A stretch of 21,262 bases of DNA. Origin: Coriobacteriia bacterium (GTDB taxonomy: Bacteria; Actinomycetota; Coriobacteriia; Anaerosomatales; Anaerosomataceae). The notes beneath the pieces were generated by a model. The model was not told the DNA's origin and ran no database searches. It was given only the letters and a program-made list of their open reading frames with translations. Numbering within the stretch: position 1 is the first letter of the stretch; every line of letters starts with the position of its first letter. Where the stretch lies: positions 1-21,262 of the forward strand of contig JAFGUS010000169.1 in NCBI GenBank assembly GCA_016938395.1, given 5' to 3'. Of the stretch, positions 14,256 to 21,104 are shown one piece after another. The position numbers were made by a program, and so were the translations under genes.

Positions 14256-15650
14256 CTACCGCTGCTCGATCGGCACGTACTCGCGCCGGCCCGCCACGCT
14301 CTTGTACGCCGGGCGGATGATCTTGCCGCCGTTGGCAAGCTCCTCGATGCGGTGCGCACACCACCCGACCACGCGGGACACCGCAAAGAGCGGCGTGTAG
14401 AGCTCCTCGGGAATGCCGAGCATCCGGTAGACGTAGCCGGAGTAGAAGTCCACGTTGGCGCTGACGCCCTTGTACACCTTCCGCGTCTTCGCGATGGCGT
14501 GGGGCGCCACGTCCTCAACCTTCGTGAGCAGCCGGTACTCGTCGGCAAGGCCCTTGGAGACAGCGAGATCGCGGGCGTAGTCGCGCAGGATGATGGTGCG
14601 AGGGTCCGACACCGAATAAACCGGGTGACCCATGCCGTAGATGAGGCCCGAGTGGTCGAACGCCTCCTTGGCGAGCACTTTGAGGAGGTACGCTTCGATC
14701 TCCTCGTCGTCGCTCCAGTCGGCCACCTGCGACTTGAGGTCGTCGAACATGCGTACCATCTTGATGTTGGCGCCGCCGTGCTTCGGACCCTTGAGCGAGC
14801 CGAGGGAGGCCGCGATGGTCGCGTACGTGTCGGTGCCACTCGAGGAGACCACGTGCGCGGTGAACGATGAGTTGTTGCCGCCGCCGTGCTCGGTGTGGAG
14901 AACGAGCGCGAGGTCGAGCACCTTGGCCTCGAGGTCCGTGTAGCAGCTGTCCGAGCGCAGCATGTGCAGGATGTTCTCGGCGGTGGAGAGGCCCGCCTGC
15001 GGCGAGTGGATGATGAGGCTGCGATCGTGGAACTGGTTGGCGTGCGCCTGGTAGGCGTAGACCGCGAGCACCGGGAACGTGGCGATCACCTGGAGGCTCT
15101 GGCGCAGGACCGCCGGGATCGACACGTCATCCGGGTTCTCATCGCGGGTGTAGAGCGCAAGCACCGCGCGCCCCATCGCGTTCATCACATCGCGGCTGGG
15201 CATGCGCAGGATCGCGTCGTTGACGAAGTGGCGCGGCAGGATCCTGCGCTCGGCCAGGTAGGCCTCGAACTGCGCGAGCTCCTCCGCATCCGGCAGCTCG
15301 CCGAAGAGCACCAGGTAACACGTCTCCTCGAAGCCGAAGCGGTCTGCTGCCTGGAAGCCGGCGACGAGTTCGTTGATCTCGATGCCGCGGTAGTAGAGTT
15401 CGCCGGGAATCGGCGTGTACGTGCCGCCGTCGGAGGCCGAGCCCACCACGTCGCCGATCCGGGTCAGACCCGCCAGCACACCCTTGCCGGACACGTCACG
15501 GAGGCCACGCTTGACCTCGTAGCGGCCATAGAGCTCGCCGTCCACGATGCCGCTCGTGTGCGCCATCTCGGCCCAGCGCTCGAGGGGGGCGTTGCTCGCG
15601 CTCGCATCGGTAGCGGGGACTCCCCCGCAGTTGGCGTCAGCTGGTGTCAT
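14256..15650 (-). CDS. gltA: Citrate synthase
   Basis: A 464-residue citrate synthase, which condenses acetyl-CoA with oxaloacetate to enter the citric acid cycle. Catalytic residues line up with the pig enzyme: H291 in KHGGAN (His274), H342 in GMGHPVY (His320) and D401 in NVDFYSG (Asp375). LHTEHGGGNNSSF (251-263) contributes to the oxaloacetate site. The size, and the N-terminal extension before the GVLAGLTRIGDVVGS segment, fit the longer clade of bacterial enzymes found in Gram-positive anaerobes rather than the short hexameric proteobacterial type. ATG at 15650 is chosen because AAAGGGAG stands 4 nt upstream; the frame stays open to 15887 but that part includes the promoter. The YaiI-type gene follows 15 nt downstream. 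Confidence 0.96.
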   Translation of the reverse strand: MTPADANCGGVPATDASASNAPLERWAEMAHTSGIVDGELYGRYEVKRGLRDVSGKGVLAGLTRIGDVVGSASDGGTYTPIPGELYYRGIEINELVAGFQAADRFGFEETCYLVLFGELPDAEELAQFEAYLAERRILPRHFVNDAILRMPSRDVMNAMGRAVLALYTRDENPDDVSIPAVLRQSLQVIATFPVLAVYAYQAHANQFHDRSLIIHSPQAGLSTAENILHMLRSDSCYTDLEAKVLDLALVLHTEHGGGNNSSFTAHVVSSSGTDTYATIAASLGSLKGPKHGGANIKMVRMFDDLKSQVADWSDDEEIEAYLLKVLAKEAFDHSGLIYGMGHPVYSVSDPRTIILRDYARDLAVSKGLADEYRLLTKVEDVAPHAIAKTRKVYKGVSANVDFYSGYVYRMLGIPEELYTPLFAVSRVVGWCAHRIEELANGGKIIRPAYKSVAGRREYVPIEQR

Positions 15651-15812
15651 GTCGCTCCCTTTCGCCGTCGGTTCAGGGTGTAAGGCGACCGAGCCGCCCG
15701 GATGTCGTCTGTTGGCTCGTGGCCGACCGCGTCCCCCCTGGCCTACGGGCACCTGCGGCCGTACCGTGCGAATCGCTTCGTCGTACAAGCGTGCGTGACG
15801 CGTGTGCCGCTT

Positions 15813-15841
15813 ATTGTACCCGAGCCGGACGACCTGCCACG
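15813..15841 (-). promoter_or_regulatory. Candidate citrate synthase promoter
   Basis: On the minus strand TACAAT (15818-15813) matches the -10 consensus at 5 of 6 positions. The region 17 nt upstream (15841-15836) reads CGTGGC, a poor -35, so an activator may be needed. The predicted leader before the ATG at 15650 is about 156 nt; I see no riboswitch motif in it. Confidence 0.4.
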
Positions 15842-15861
15842 CTTCGCCGGTCAGAAACGCA

Positions 15862-15885
15862 GAAGCCGCCTCGGCGGGCGACTTC
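15862..15885 (-). terminator. Terminator hairpin after tRNA-Asp
   Basis: On the minus strand positions 15885-15862 form a 9-bp stem (GAAGTCGCC with GGCGGCTTC, one G-U pair) and a 6-nt loop, followed by TGCGTTTCT. It begins 12 nt after the encoded CCA, the same distance as the hairpin after tRNA-Phe. Confidence 0.6.
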
Positions 15886-15896
15886 ATGATCGCGTA

Positions 15897-15974
15897 TGGC
15901 GGGAGTGACGGGGCTCGAACCCGCGACCTCCGGCTTGACAGGCCGGCGCTCTAACCAAACTGAGCTACACCCCC
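15897..15974 (-). tRNA. tRNA-Asp(GTC)
   Basis: The minus strand gives a full cloverleaf. Acceptor GGGGGTG pairs with CACTCCC, the D arm contains AGCTCAGTTTGGTTAGAGC, and the anticodon stem CCGGC/GCCGG encloses CTGTCAA, giving anticodon GTC. The T arm is GCGGG-TTCGAGC-CCCGT. The discriminator is G (15900), as expected for tRNA-Asp, and CCA is encoded at 15899-15897. Confidence 0.97.
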
Positions 15975-15984
15975 GCATCGGGGC

Positions 15985-16001
15985 GTCCGCCTCGGGCGGA
16001 C
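15985..16001 (-). other. Hairpin in the tRNA-Asp 5' leader
   Basis: GTCCGCC (15985-15991) and GGCGGAC (15995-16001) form a perfect 7-bp stem. With transcription starting near 16004, the stem would occupy nearly the whole precursor leader before the mature tRNA 5' end at 15974. Confidence 0.45.
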
Positions 16002-16010
16002 AGCATACGG

Positions 16011-16039
16011 ATTCTATCTGCCGAGGCGGGCGTTGTCCA
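16011..16039 (-). promoter_or_regulatory. Strong promoter of tRNA-Asp
   Basis: On the minus strand TGGACA (16039-16034) and TAGAAT (16016-16011), each 5 of 6 to consensus, are separated by 17 nt. This is the best sigma-70-type promoter in the window and stands about 37 nt before the mature tRNA. Confidence 0.75.
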
Positions 16040-16147
16040 TACACAGTCTGCAGCCGCACGACCGTCCTCGCGGCCGGACACCCACGAACTGTCGCTTACG
16101 TCACCGCACCGTAACGGCTATCCTGTTTCGGGCAGGAGGGAGCACCC

Positions 16148-16783
16148 ATGACCGACGCCATCCGGGCACTTCACACCACACTCACCGAGCGCATCGCGGC
16201 GCGTGACCGCGCCGGGGCTGTCACGGCTGCGCTCGACGCCGTGCGCAGCGGAGCCATCTCGATACCCGATCTCTACGACCTTCTCGCGGCCTTCCTCATC
16301 GACGTTGGCGCCGCGTGGCAAGCAGGCGAGACCGAGGTCTGGCAGGAGCACTACGCCACGGCCGTCGTCCGCACCATCATCGAAGCGTGCCAGCCGCTCG
16401 TTGCCGAGCGCGCGCCCGCCCCGATCGGCCGCAGTGTGGTGCTCGCCACGCCCTCCGAGGAGTACCACGACCTCGGCCTGCGCATGATCGCCGACCGCTT
16501 CACGCTCGCCGGGTGGACGGCTCACCTGCTCGGCGCGAGTGTGCCGGCCGCCGAGCTGCTGGACGCCATCAGAGAACTCGGCGCTGATGCCGTGGTCCTC
16601 TCGGCGTACACGCACTTCCACCGCCTGGCCCTGAAGACCTACGTGGACGAGCTTCGCGCGGCGCATACCGGCCTGCGCATCTGGGTGGGCGGCGCCGCCT
16701 TCGCGCGCGAGCACGACGGTTGGCCCGACGAGATGATGCTCGACCCGCATGCCATCCCGGCTCTGGCAGACGGGATGGTCTAG
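16148..16783 (+). CDS. Stand-alone cobalamin-binding protein with CarH-type photoreceptor signature
   Basis: A 211-residue cytoplasmic protein. Residues 1-90 are a helical bundle of the B12-binding cap type, and residues 95-211 are the Rossmann-like B12 domain. E105-x-H107-D-x-G110 provides the lower cobalt ligand, and VVLSAY and IWVGGAAF are the later core strands. The bundle holds W57-x9-E67-H68, the signature of CarH-type adenosylcobalamin photoreceptors, in which the Trp, Glu and His surround the adenosyl group. The residue after the Trp is Q58, whereas Thermus CarH has His132 there, the ligand that replaces adenosyl after illumination. There is no MerR or other DNA-binding domain, so output must come through a partner. 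ATG at 16148 has AGGAGG at 8 nt. It is the first gene of an operon with an ABC exporter (3 nt to the next gene). Binding of B12 is well supported; light sensing is inference. Confidence 0.9.
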   Translation: MTDAIRALHTTLTERIAARDRAGAVTAALDAVRSGAISIPDLYDLLAAFLIDVGAAWQAGETEVWQEHYATAVVRTIIEACQPLVAERAPAPIGRSVVLATPSEEYHDLGLRMIADRFTLAGWTAHLLGASVPAAELLDAIRELGADAVVLSAYTHFHRLALKTYVDELRAAHTGLRIWVGGAAFAREHDGWPDEMMLDPHAIPALADGMV

Positions 16784-16786
16784 CCG

Positions 16787-17938
16787 ATGCTGAGCCTCAA
16801 GATCGCCGCACGCTTCCTCAAGAGCTCACCCGGGCAGTCGGCGCTCATCATCGCAGGCATCGCCGTGGGCATCGCCACGCAGATCTTCGTCGGCTCGCTC
16901 ATCACGAGCCTGCAGGCCGACCTCGTCGACAGCACGGTGGGCTCGAGCCCGCACATCACGCTGCTGCCACCCGACGGGGAGGCGACGCTTCAGGGCTCCC
17001 TGGCCGACGAAGCCGTGACCGCCGAGGAGCCGCTGAGCGGCGCCGCTGATAGCGGGATCACCGCCGCCGTGCCGGTGCGCACGCTCTCGGCCATCTACGC
17101 GAGCGGCGAGGACAGCGTGCCGCTGCGGATCACGAGCGCAGACGCGAGCTGGCTCGACGCCATCTACAAGCTCTCCGAGAAGCTCGTCTCGGGCACCTAC
17201 CGCCTCGACGAGGGCGAGGCCCTCGTGGGTGTCCGGTTCGCCGAGGAGTACCACGTCTCGGCGGGTGACGACGTAACGTTGCTGCTCCCCGACGGTCGCG
17301 TGGCCGAGCTCACGGTGAGTGGCGTCTTCGACCTCGGGCAGGCGGCCGCCAACACCAGCTTCGCGTTCATCGACGAGGCCTCAGCCGCCGACGCGCTCGG
17401 CGTGGCGGACGACGAGTACACCGCGATCCAGATCCAGCTCGCCGACGTGTTCGCCTCCTCGGAGATCGCTCCGCGCCTTGCCGACGAACTCGACGTCGAG
17501 GCCGTTGACTGGCAGGAGGAGAACGCCGAGCTGCTGTCTGGTCTCGCGGCGCAGTCGGGCTCGTCGATCATGATCCAGGTGTTCGTGCTCGTGGCCGTGG
17601 CACTCGGCATCGCGTCGACACTCGCCATCAGCGCGGTGCAGAAGACCCGGCAGATCGGCATCCTCAAGGCCATCGGCATGGGCGACGGCGCTGCGGCCCG
17701 CATCTTCCTCTGGCAGGCGGCGCTTCTAGGCGCCGGCGGCACGCTCGGGGGCATCGCCCTCGGCTACGGTCTCATCTGGGGATTCAGCTTCGCGCCGGTG
17801 CCCTTCTCCATCCGCCCCGAGCCGACGTTCATCGCGATCTCGGCGACCATCGGCATCACCGTGGCGCTGCTCTCCTCGGTCATCCCCGCGCGATCCACCT
17901 CGCGTCTCGACCCCATCGAGGTGATCCAGAATGGCTGA
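16787..17938 (+). CDS. ABC transporter permease of the MacB/LolC (FtsX-like) type
   Basis: A 383-residue membrane protein with the MacB/LolC layout. One N-terminal helix (about 18-40) is followed by an extracytoplasmic MacB-type periplasmic-core domain (about 45-255) and three C-terminal helices (about 262-283, 305-330, 345-372), the FtsX-like domain. QKTRQIGILKAIGMGDGAAARIFLWQA is the cytoplasmic coupling-helix region that meets the ATPase, split here by the usual Gly-Met pair. Such permeases work by mechanotransmission, moving lipoproteins, peptides or lipids out of the membrane rather than importing solutes. ATG at 16787 is 3 nt after the stop of the B12-binding gene. Its SD is weak (GGGATGG), so it likely depends on translational coupling. 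Substrate unknown; in a Gram-positive cell an outer-membrane lipoprotein role is excluded. Confidence 0.93.
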   Translation: MLSLKIAARFLKSSPGQSALIIAGIAVGIATQIFVGSLITSLQADLVDSTVGSSPHITLLPPDGEATLQGSLADEAVTAEEPLSGAADSGITAAVPVRTLSAIYASGEDSVPLRITSADASWLDAIYKLSEKLVSGTYRLDEGEALVGVRFAEEYHVSAGDDVTLLLPDGRVAELTVSGVFDLGQAAANTSFAFIDEASAADALGVADDEYTAIQIQLADVFASSEIAPRLADELDVEAVDWQEENAELLSGLAAQSGSSIMIQVFVLVAVALGIASTLAISAVQKTRQIGILKAIGMGDGAAARIFLWQAALLGAGGTLGGIALGYGLIWGFSFAPVPFSIRPEPTFIAISATIGITVALLSSVIPARSTSRLDPIEVIQNG

Positions 17939-18632
17939 TCTCCTCGTGGTCGACGCAATCGAGAAGGTCTACGGCGAGGGCGAGGCCGCCACGCGCGCGC
18001 TCAAGGGCGTGAGCTTCACGGTGGCAGAGGGCGAGTTCGCCTCGATCGTGGGCCAGTCGGGCTCGGGCAAGTCCACGCTCCTGAACCTCATCGGCCTGCT
18101 CGACACGCCCACGAGCGGGCGCGTCACGCTCACCGGCGAGAACACCACCGCGCTCGGTCGCAAGGGTCGCGCGCGGCTGCGCAACGAGACGCTCGGCTTC
18201 GTCTTCCAGTTCCACTACCTGCTGCCCGAGTTCAGCGTGTGGGAGAACCTCACGATGCCGGCACAGATCGCGGGCCGCGCGCTGAGCGATGCCGAGCGTG
18301 AACGCGCGCTCGAGACGCTCGCGCTCCTCGGCCTCGAGGGCCTCGAGCGCAAGAACGCCAATCAGCTCTCGGGGGGCCAGAAGCAGCGCGTTGCGATCGG
18401 GCGCGCACTCATGAACCGGCCGAAGCTGATCCTGGCCGACGAACCCACAGGCAACCTGGACACCGCGAACACCGAGGCGGTCTACGAGCTCTTCCGGCGC
18501 ATCAACGCCGAGCTGGGCACGACGTTCCTCATCGTCACGCACGACCGCGCGGTGGCGCAGCAGACCGACCGCATCCTCGAGGTGCGCGACGGCGAACTCG
18601 TCCAGGACGTGCGGAACGACTACGCTGGGTAG
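17931..18632 (+). CDS. ABC transporter ATP-binding protein, LolD/MacB type
   Basis: A 233-residue ABC ATPase with all motifs intact: Walker [10 protein letters not shown] (41-49), Q-loop Q93, signature LSGGQ (146-150), Walker B LILADE (167-171 with catalytic E171), D-loop NLDT and H-loop H204. The stretch [16 protein letters not shown] after the Q-loop is very close to that of LolD and places it in the LolD/MacB/FtsE group, matching the permease before it. The start overlaps the permease end by 8 nt (ATGGCTGA), so the two are coupled. With one permease gene only, the complex is expected to be a permease homodimer with two ATPases. It powers export or extraction from the membrane. The transcript apparently ends in the 111-nt gap before the convergent DUF72 gene. 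Confidence 0.95.
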   Translation: MADLLVVDAIEKVYGEGEAATRALKGVSFTVAEGEFASIVGQSGSGKSTLLNLIGLLDTPTSGRVTLTGENTTALGRKGRARLRNETLGFVFQFHYLLPEFSVWENLTMPAQIAGRALSDAERERALETLALLGLEGLERKNANQLSGGQKQRVAIGRALMNRPKLILADEPTGNLDTANTEAVYELFRRINAELGTTFLIVTHDRAVAQQTDRILEVRDGELVQDVRNDYAG

Positions 18633-18687
18633 GACGCGCAGGGCACCGACCAGCGCAGCGCGCCGGACACGACCTACGCGGGCCTCG

Positions 18688-18707
18688 GGCGCCGGCTCCT
18701 CGGCGTC
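18688..18707 (+). terminator. Weak hairpin after the ABC transporter operon
   Basis: GGCGCCG (18688-18694) pairs with CGGCGTC (18701-18707), 7 bp with one G-U pair and a 6-nt loop. No T-run follows, so it is only a possible terminator. It is the only clear structure in the gap between the operon and the convergent DUF72 gene. Confidence 0.25.
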
Positions 18708-18743
18708 GATCGGGACCCGCAGCGATTCCTCGGATGGCGACGC

Positions 18744-19697
18744 CTAGAGCCCGAGCCCCAGCTGCTCGTCACTCACTGATGTCTCGACCGGCTCGACCAA
18801 CTCCGAGCCGAGGATCTCAGCGAGCTCGCGCGCGTTTCTCGGCGCGTAGTCGTACTTGCAGTTGTTGAACATCACGTAGGTGACGTCGGTCCCCTCGGCG
18901 AGCTCGGTCACCCGTGGCGCCCACTCCTCGAGCTCGCCTCGGCTGTAGAGGTAGTCGAATCGGTCGGCCGCCGAGATGTTGCGCGCGAAGTACGTGTCGC
19001 GGTTGCGCCCGTGAAGCCGCACGTAGCCGACCGGGCTCGTGGCGGCCACGAGCGGCGGCATGGTGGTGCGCGTGGGGAACTGCGGCGCATCGACGGCCAC
19101 GTAACTGATGTCTCGCTCGGCCAAGAACGCGAGCGTGTCGCGCACGCGGTGCTCCTCCACCCACGAAGGGTGCCTGAACTCCACGAGCATCCGCCGCTTG
19201 CCGAGTTTGCCGCGCGCGTAGTCGATGTAGGCGAGGTTGTCCTCGAGCACGGCGTCGTCGAGTGCGGTGAAGAACGGCGGGAACTGCATGAGGATGCCGC
19301 CGAGCTTGCCCGCATCCTCAAGCGGCTCGAGCGCCTCGAGAAACAGGTCGAACGCCAAATCGACCATCTCGGGCGAGGGGCGCTTCACCCTGCCGCGCTC
19401 CACCGCATGAGGGTACTCTCTCAGCTCGGGATGGAGCGCCCGCTCGTCGGCAGCGTGCTGCGTCATCATGCCGAACGCCTTGACGTGGAACGTGAAGCCG
19501 GGCGGCGTGCGCTTGGCCCAGTTCTCCACGACACGCCGGTCGGGGATCGCGTAGAACGGCGCGTCGGCCTCCACCGTATCGAAGTGCCCGGCGTAGTAGC
19601 GAAGCCGAGCTGCGGGCGTGGAGACATCGGGCGGGTACCATGACTCGATCATGGTCCGATCCGCCCACGAGCAGGTGCCGACATGCACCCGTCCCAC
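18744..19697 (-). CDS. DUF72 (YecE-like) TIM-barrel protein
   Basis: A protein of 317 residues of the DUF72/YecE family, a TIM-barrel fold widespread in bacteria and without established biochemical function. Family landmarks are VGTCSWAD at the start, the YYAGHFDTVEADAPFYAIP segment, FTFHVKAFG, LMQFPPFF, LVEFRHPSW, VAVDAPQ, YVRLHGRN and the closing MFNNCKYDYAPRNA. GTG at 19697 is preferred because AGAGGTGG lies 5 nt upstream and the product then starts as other family members do; a GTG three codons earlier (19706) overlaps that SD. It is the last gene of a minus-strand group, 17 nt after the cytochrome stop, though no functional tie to the cytochrome is evident. Confidence 0.92.
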   Translation of the reverse strand: MGRVHVGTCSWADRTMIESWYPPDVSTPAARLRYYAGHFDTVEADAPFYAIPDRRVVENWAKRTPPGFTFHVKAFGMMTQHAADERALHPELREYPHAVERGRVKRPSPEMVDLAFDLFLEALEPLEDAGKLGGILMQFPPFFTALDDAVLEDNLAYIDYARGKLGKRRMLVEFRHPSWVEEHRVRDTLAFLAERDISYVAVDAPQFPTRTTMPPLVAATSPVGYVRLHGRNRDTYFARNISAADRFDYLYSRGELEEWAPRVTELAEGTDVTYVMFNNCKYDYAPRNARELAEILGSELVEPVETSVSDEQLGLGL

Positions 19698-19714
19698 GCT
19701 CGCCACCTCTCGGT

Positions 19715-20011
19715 CTAGCGCAGTGACAGGTACTCGGCGATGGCCGCGGCCTCGGCCTCCGAGACCTGCGCACCCTTGGCGATCATCTCATCCACGATAG
19801 CCGCCCACCCGACCGCGTCCGCCTCCTCAGCGTACACCTGGTCGAGGGTGTGGCACACCGTGCACTTCTCCTGCACGAGCGCCTCACCATCGAGACCGGT
19901 CGCCTCACCGGGCGTGGGCTCCGGCTCCGACGCGGGCTCGTCAGCGGCGCACGCGACTGACACCGCGAGCACGAGCATGAGAACTGCTACGAGTACGAAC
20001 CGCTTCACCAT
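19715..20011 (-). CDS. Small exported monoheme cytochrome c
   Basis: A 98-residue exported protein with one c-type heme. Residues 1-21 are a signal sequence (VKRF then a hydrophobic core). It ends in VSVACAADE, readable either as a poor lipobox with C21 or as an A-x-A cleavage site, so it is either a lipoprotein or a membrane-tethered/secreted form. A Glu/Pro-rich linker (24-38) leads to the heme motif C50-x-x-C53-H54 (KCTVCH), and M76 in VDEMIAKG is the probable sixth ligand. The fold ends with the usual EAAAIAEYL helix. It would carry electrons at the outer face of the membrane; its partner is unknown. ATG at 20011 has AAGGAG at 7 nt. Its presence implies a cytochrome c maturation system and respiration in the host. 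Confidence 0.9.
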   Translation of the reverse strand: MVKRFVLVAVLMLVLAVSVACAADEPASEPEPTPGEATGLDGEALVQEKCTVCHTLDQVYAEEADAVGWAAIVDEMIAKGAQVSEAEAAAIAEYLSLR

Positions 20012-20028
20012 CGTTCGCTCCTTCCCCG

Positions 20029-20046
20029 GGCCGCGCGCACGCGGCC
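20029..20046 (-). other. Hairpin between hydrolase and cytochrome genes
   Basis: GGCCGCG and CGCGGCC form a perfect 7-bp stem with a 4-nt loop in the 43-nt gap between the hydrolase stop and the cytochrome start, just before the cytochrome SD. No T-run follows. It may protect or separate the two parts of the message rather than terminate it. Confidence 0.35.
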
Positions 20047-20054
20047 GACATCGG

Positions 20055-20948
20055 TTAGATACCCCTGCCCGCACCCGCCGACACGCGCACCGCGTCGGCC
20101 TCGAGCAGTCGCCCGTAATCGCGCACGAAGTCCTCGAACGTGAGCGGTTCGGGAGGCGCGTGGTACGGCCAGTCGAAACGCTCCGAGATGAGGTCGGCGA
20201 AGTTCTCACGCACGAACCGCTCGGTGAGCGCGTAATCCAGCAGCGGGTCGCGTGCGGACATGCCGAAGAAGCACGGCTGCGCGTACGGCCCGGCAAGATC
20301 CTCCTCGGTAGTGGTAAGGATCTCACGCACCTGCGCCACGAGCACGGCGATGGTCGCCTCCGAGTAGGACATCAGCCGGGCCCGCAGGTCGGTGGGGGTC
20401 TCGAAGCCGCCGATGTTGCACATGAACCACGCCACGAGCCGAACCGCCGTCTCGTTGCCGAGCAGCCACGCGAGCGCCCTACGCGGTGGCCGGTGGCCGA
20501 GCGCGGCGACGGTCGCGGAGACGAGCGCACGGTCCACCGCAGGCCGGGTGAGCGCACGACTGCTCACGCACGGCGAAAGCAGGCCCACCTTCTCCACGCG
20601 ACCGCCAAGGTGCTGCAGTGCCCTGAGCGCAAGGATGCCCCCGAAGGAGAAGCCCATGAGCGAGAAGCGCTCCGCGCCGATGTGATCCGCCAGATCCCCG
20701 ATCACCTGTGCGAGCCGGGCGCTCGAGAACCCCTCGGCAAGTGGCGTGCTCGCGCCATGCCCGGGCATCTCGAAGAAGTGCGTGTGGTAACGCTGGGCCA
20801 TGAACCGGATCATGGGCGTCCAGTCCTCGGCGAGCGATACGGTGGCCGGCACGATGATGAGCGGCGGACCGTCCCCGCACTCGGCGTAGCGCAACCGCGT
20901 GCCGGGCAGATCGGCGTCTCGAAGGGTTACGGGGCGCGGCTCGGGCAC
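20055..20948 (-). CDS. Alpha/beta-hydrolase
   Basis: A 297-residue alpha/beta-hydrolase fold enzyme. The nucleophile elbow is G99-F-S101-F-G (GFSFGG), the acid is probably D234 in MSARDPLLD, and H263 in WPYHAPPEP is the best candidate for the catalytic histidine. The N-terminal RLRYAECGDGPPLIIVPA is the usual first strands, the segment PATVSLAEDW takes the oxyanion-hole position, and FFEMPGHGAS precedes the helix before the elbow. A helical cap runs over about 130-215. No signal peptide, so it is cytoplasmic; the substrate (ester, lactone or other) cannot be assigned. The GTG start at 20948 has GAGGAG 5 nt upstream. The cytochrome c and DUF72 genes follow it on the same strand. Confidence 0.92.
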   Translation of the reverse strand: MPEPRPVTLRDADLPGTRLRYAECGDGPPLIIVPATVSLAEDWTPMIRFMAQRYHTHFFEMPGHGASTPLAEGFSSARLAQVIGDLADHIGAERFSLMGFSFGGILALRALQHLGGRVEKVGLLSPCVSSRALTRPAVDRALVSATVAALGHRPPRRALAWLLGNETAVRLVAWFMCNIGGFETPTDLRARLMSYSEATIAVLVAQVREILTTTEEDLAGPYAQPCFFGMSARDPLLDYALTERFVRENFADLISERFDWPYHAPPEPLTFEDFVRDYGRLLEADAVRVSAGAGRGI

Positions 20949-21068
20949 GGAACTCCTCGGTAGCGGGCTGGCGCTCGGTGCAGGACGGTGACGGACGTAT
21001 CATCGCGCCACGCGGCGCAGACGACAACTGCCGAGGGAGACCTGAGGGTGACCGGCGGTTGCCCCCGG

Positions 21069-21097
21069 GTGACGAACGGCTGTTCGTACGCTACACT
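21069..21097 (+). promoter_or_regulatory. Candidate promoter at the right end
   Basis: GTGACG (21069-21074, 4 of 6) and TACACT (21092-21097, 4 of 6) are separated by 17 nt. Transcription would start at about 21104, next to the ATG at 21105, so the message may be leaderless. The rest of the 20949-21068 interval shows no clear feature. Confidence 0.45.
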
Positions 21098-21104
21098 GGC
21101 GCAG

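Noticed and set aside
15651..15887. N-terminal extension of citrate synthase
   Set aside because: It overlaps the tRNA-Asp terminator and the candidate promoter and has no similarity to citrate synthases; ATG at 15650 has a strong SD.
16096..16124. TTACGT and TATCCT, 17 nt apart, as promoter of the B12 operon
   Set aside because: The spacing is right but the -35 matches only 2 of 6 positions, too weak to list as a feature.
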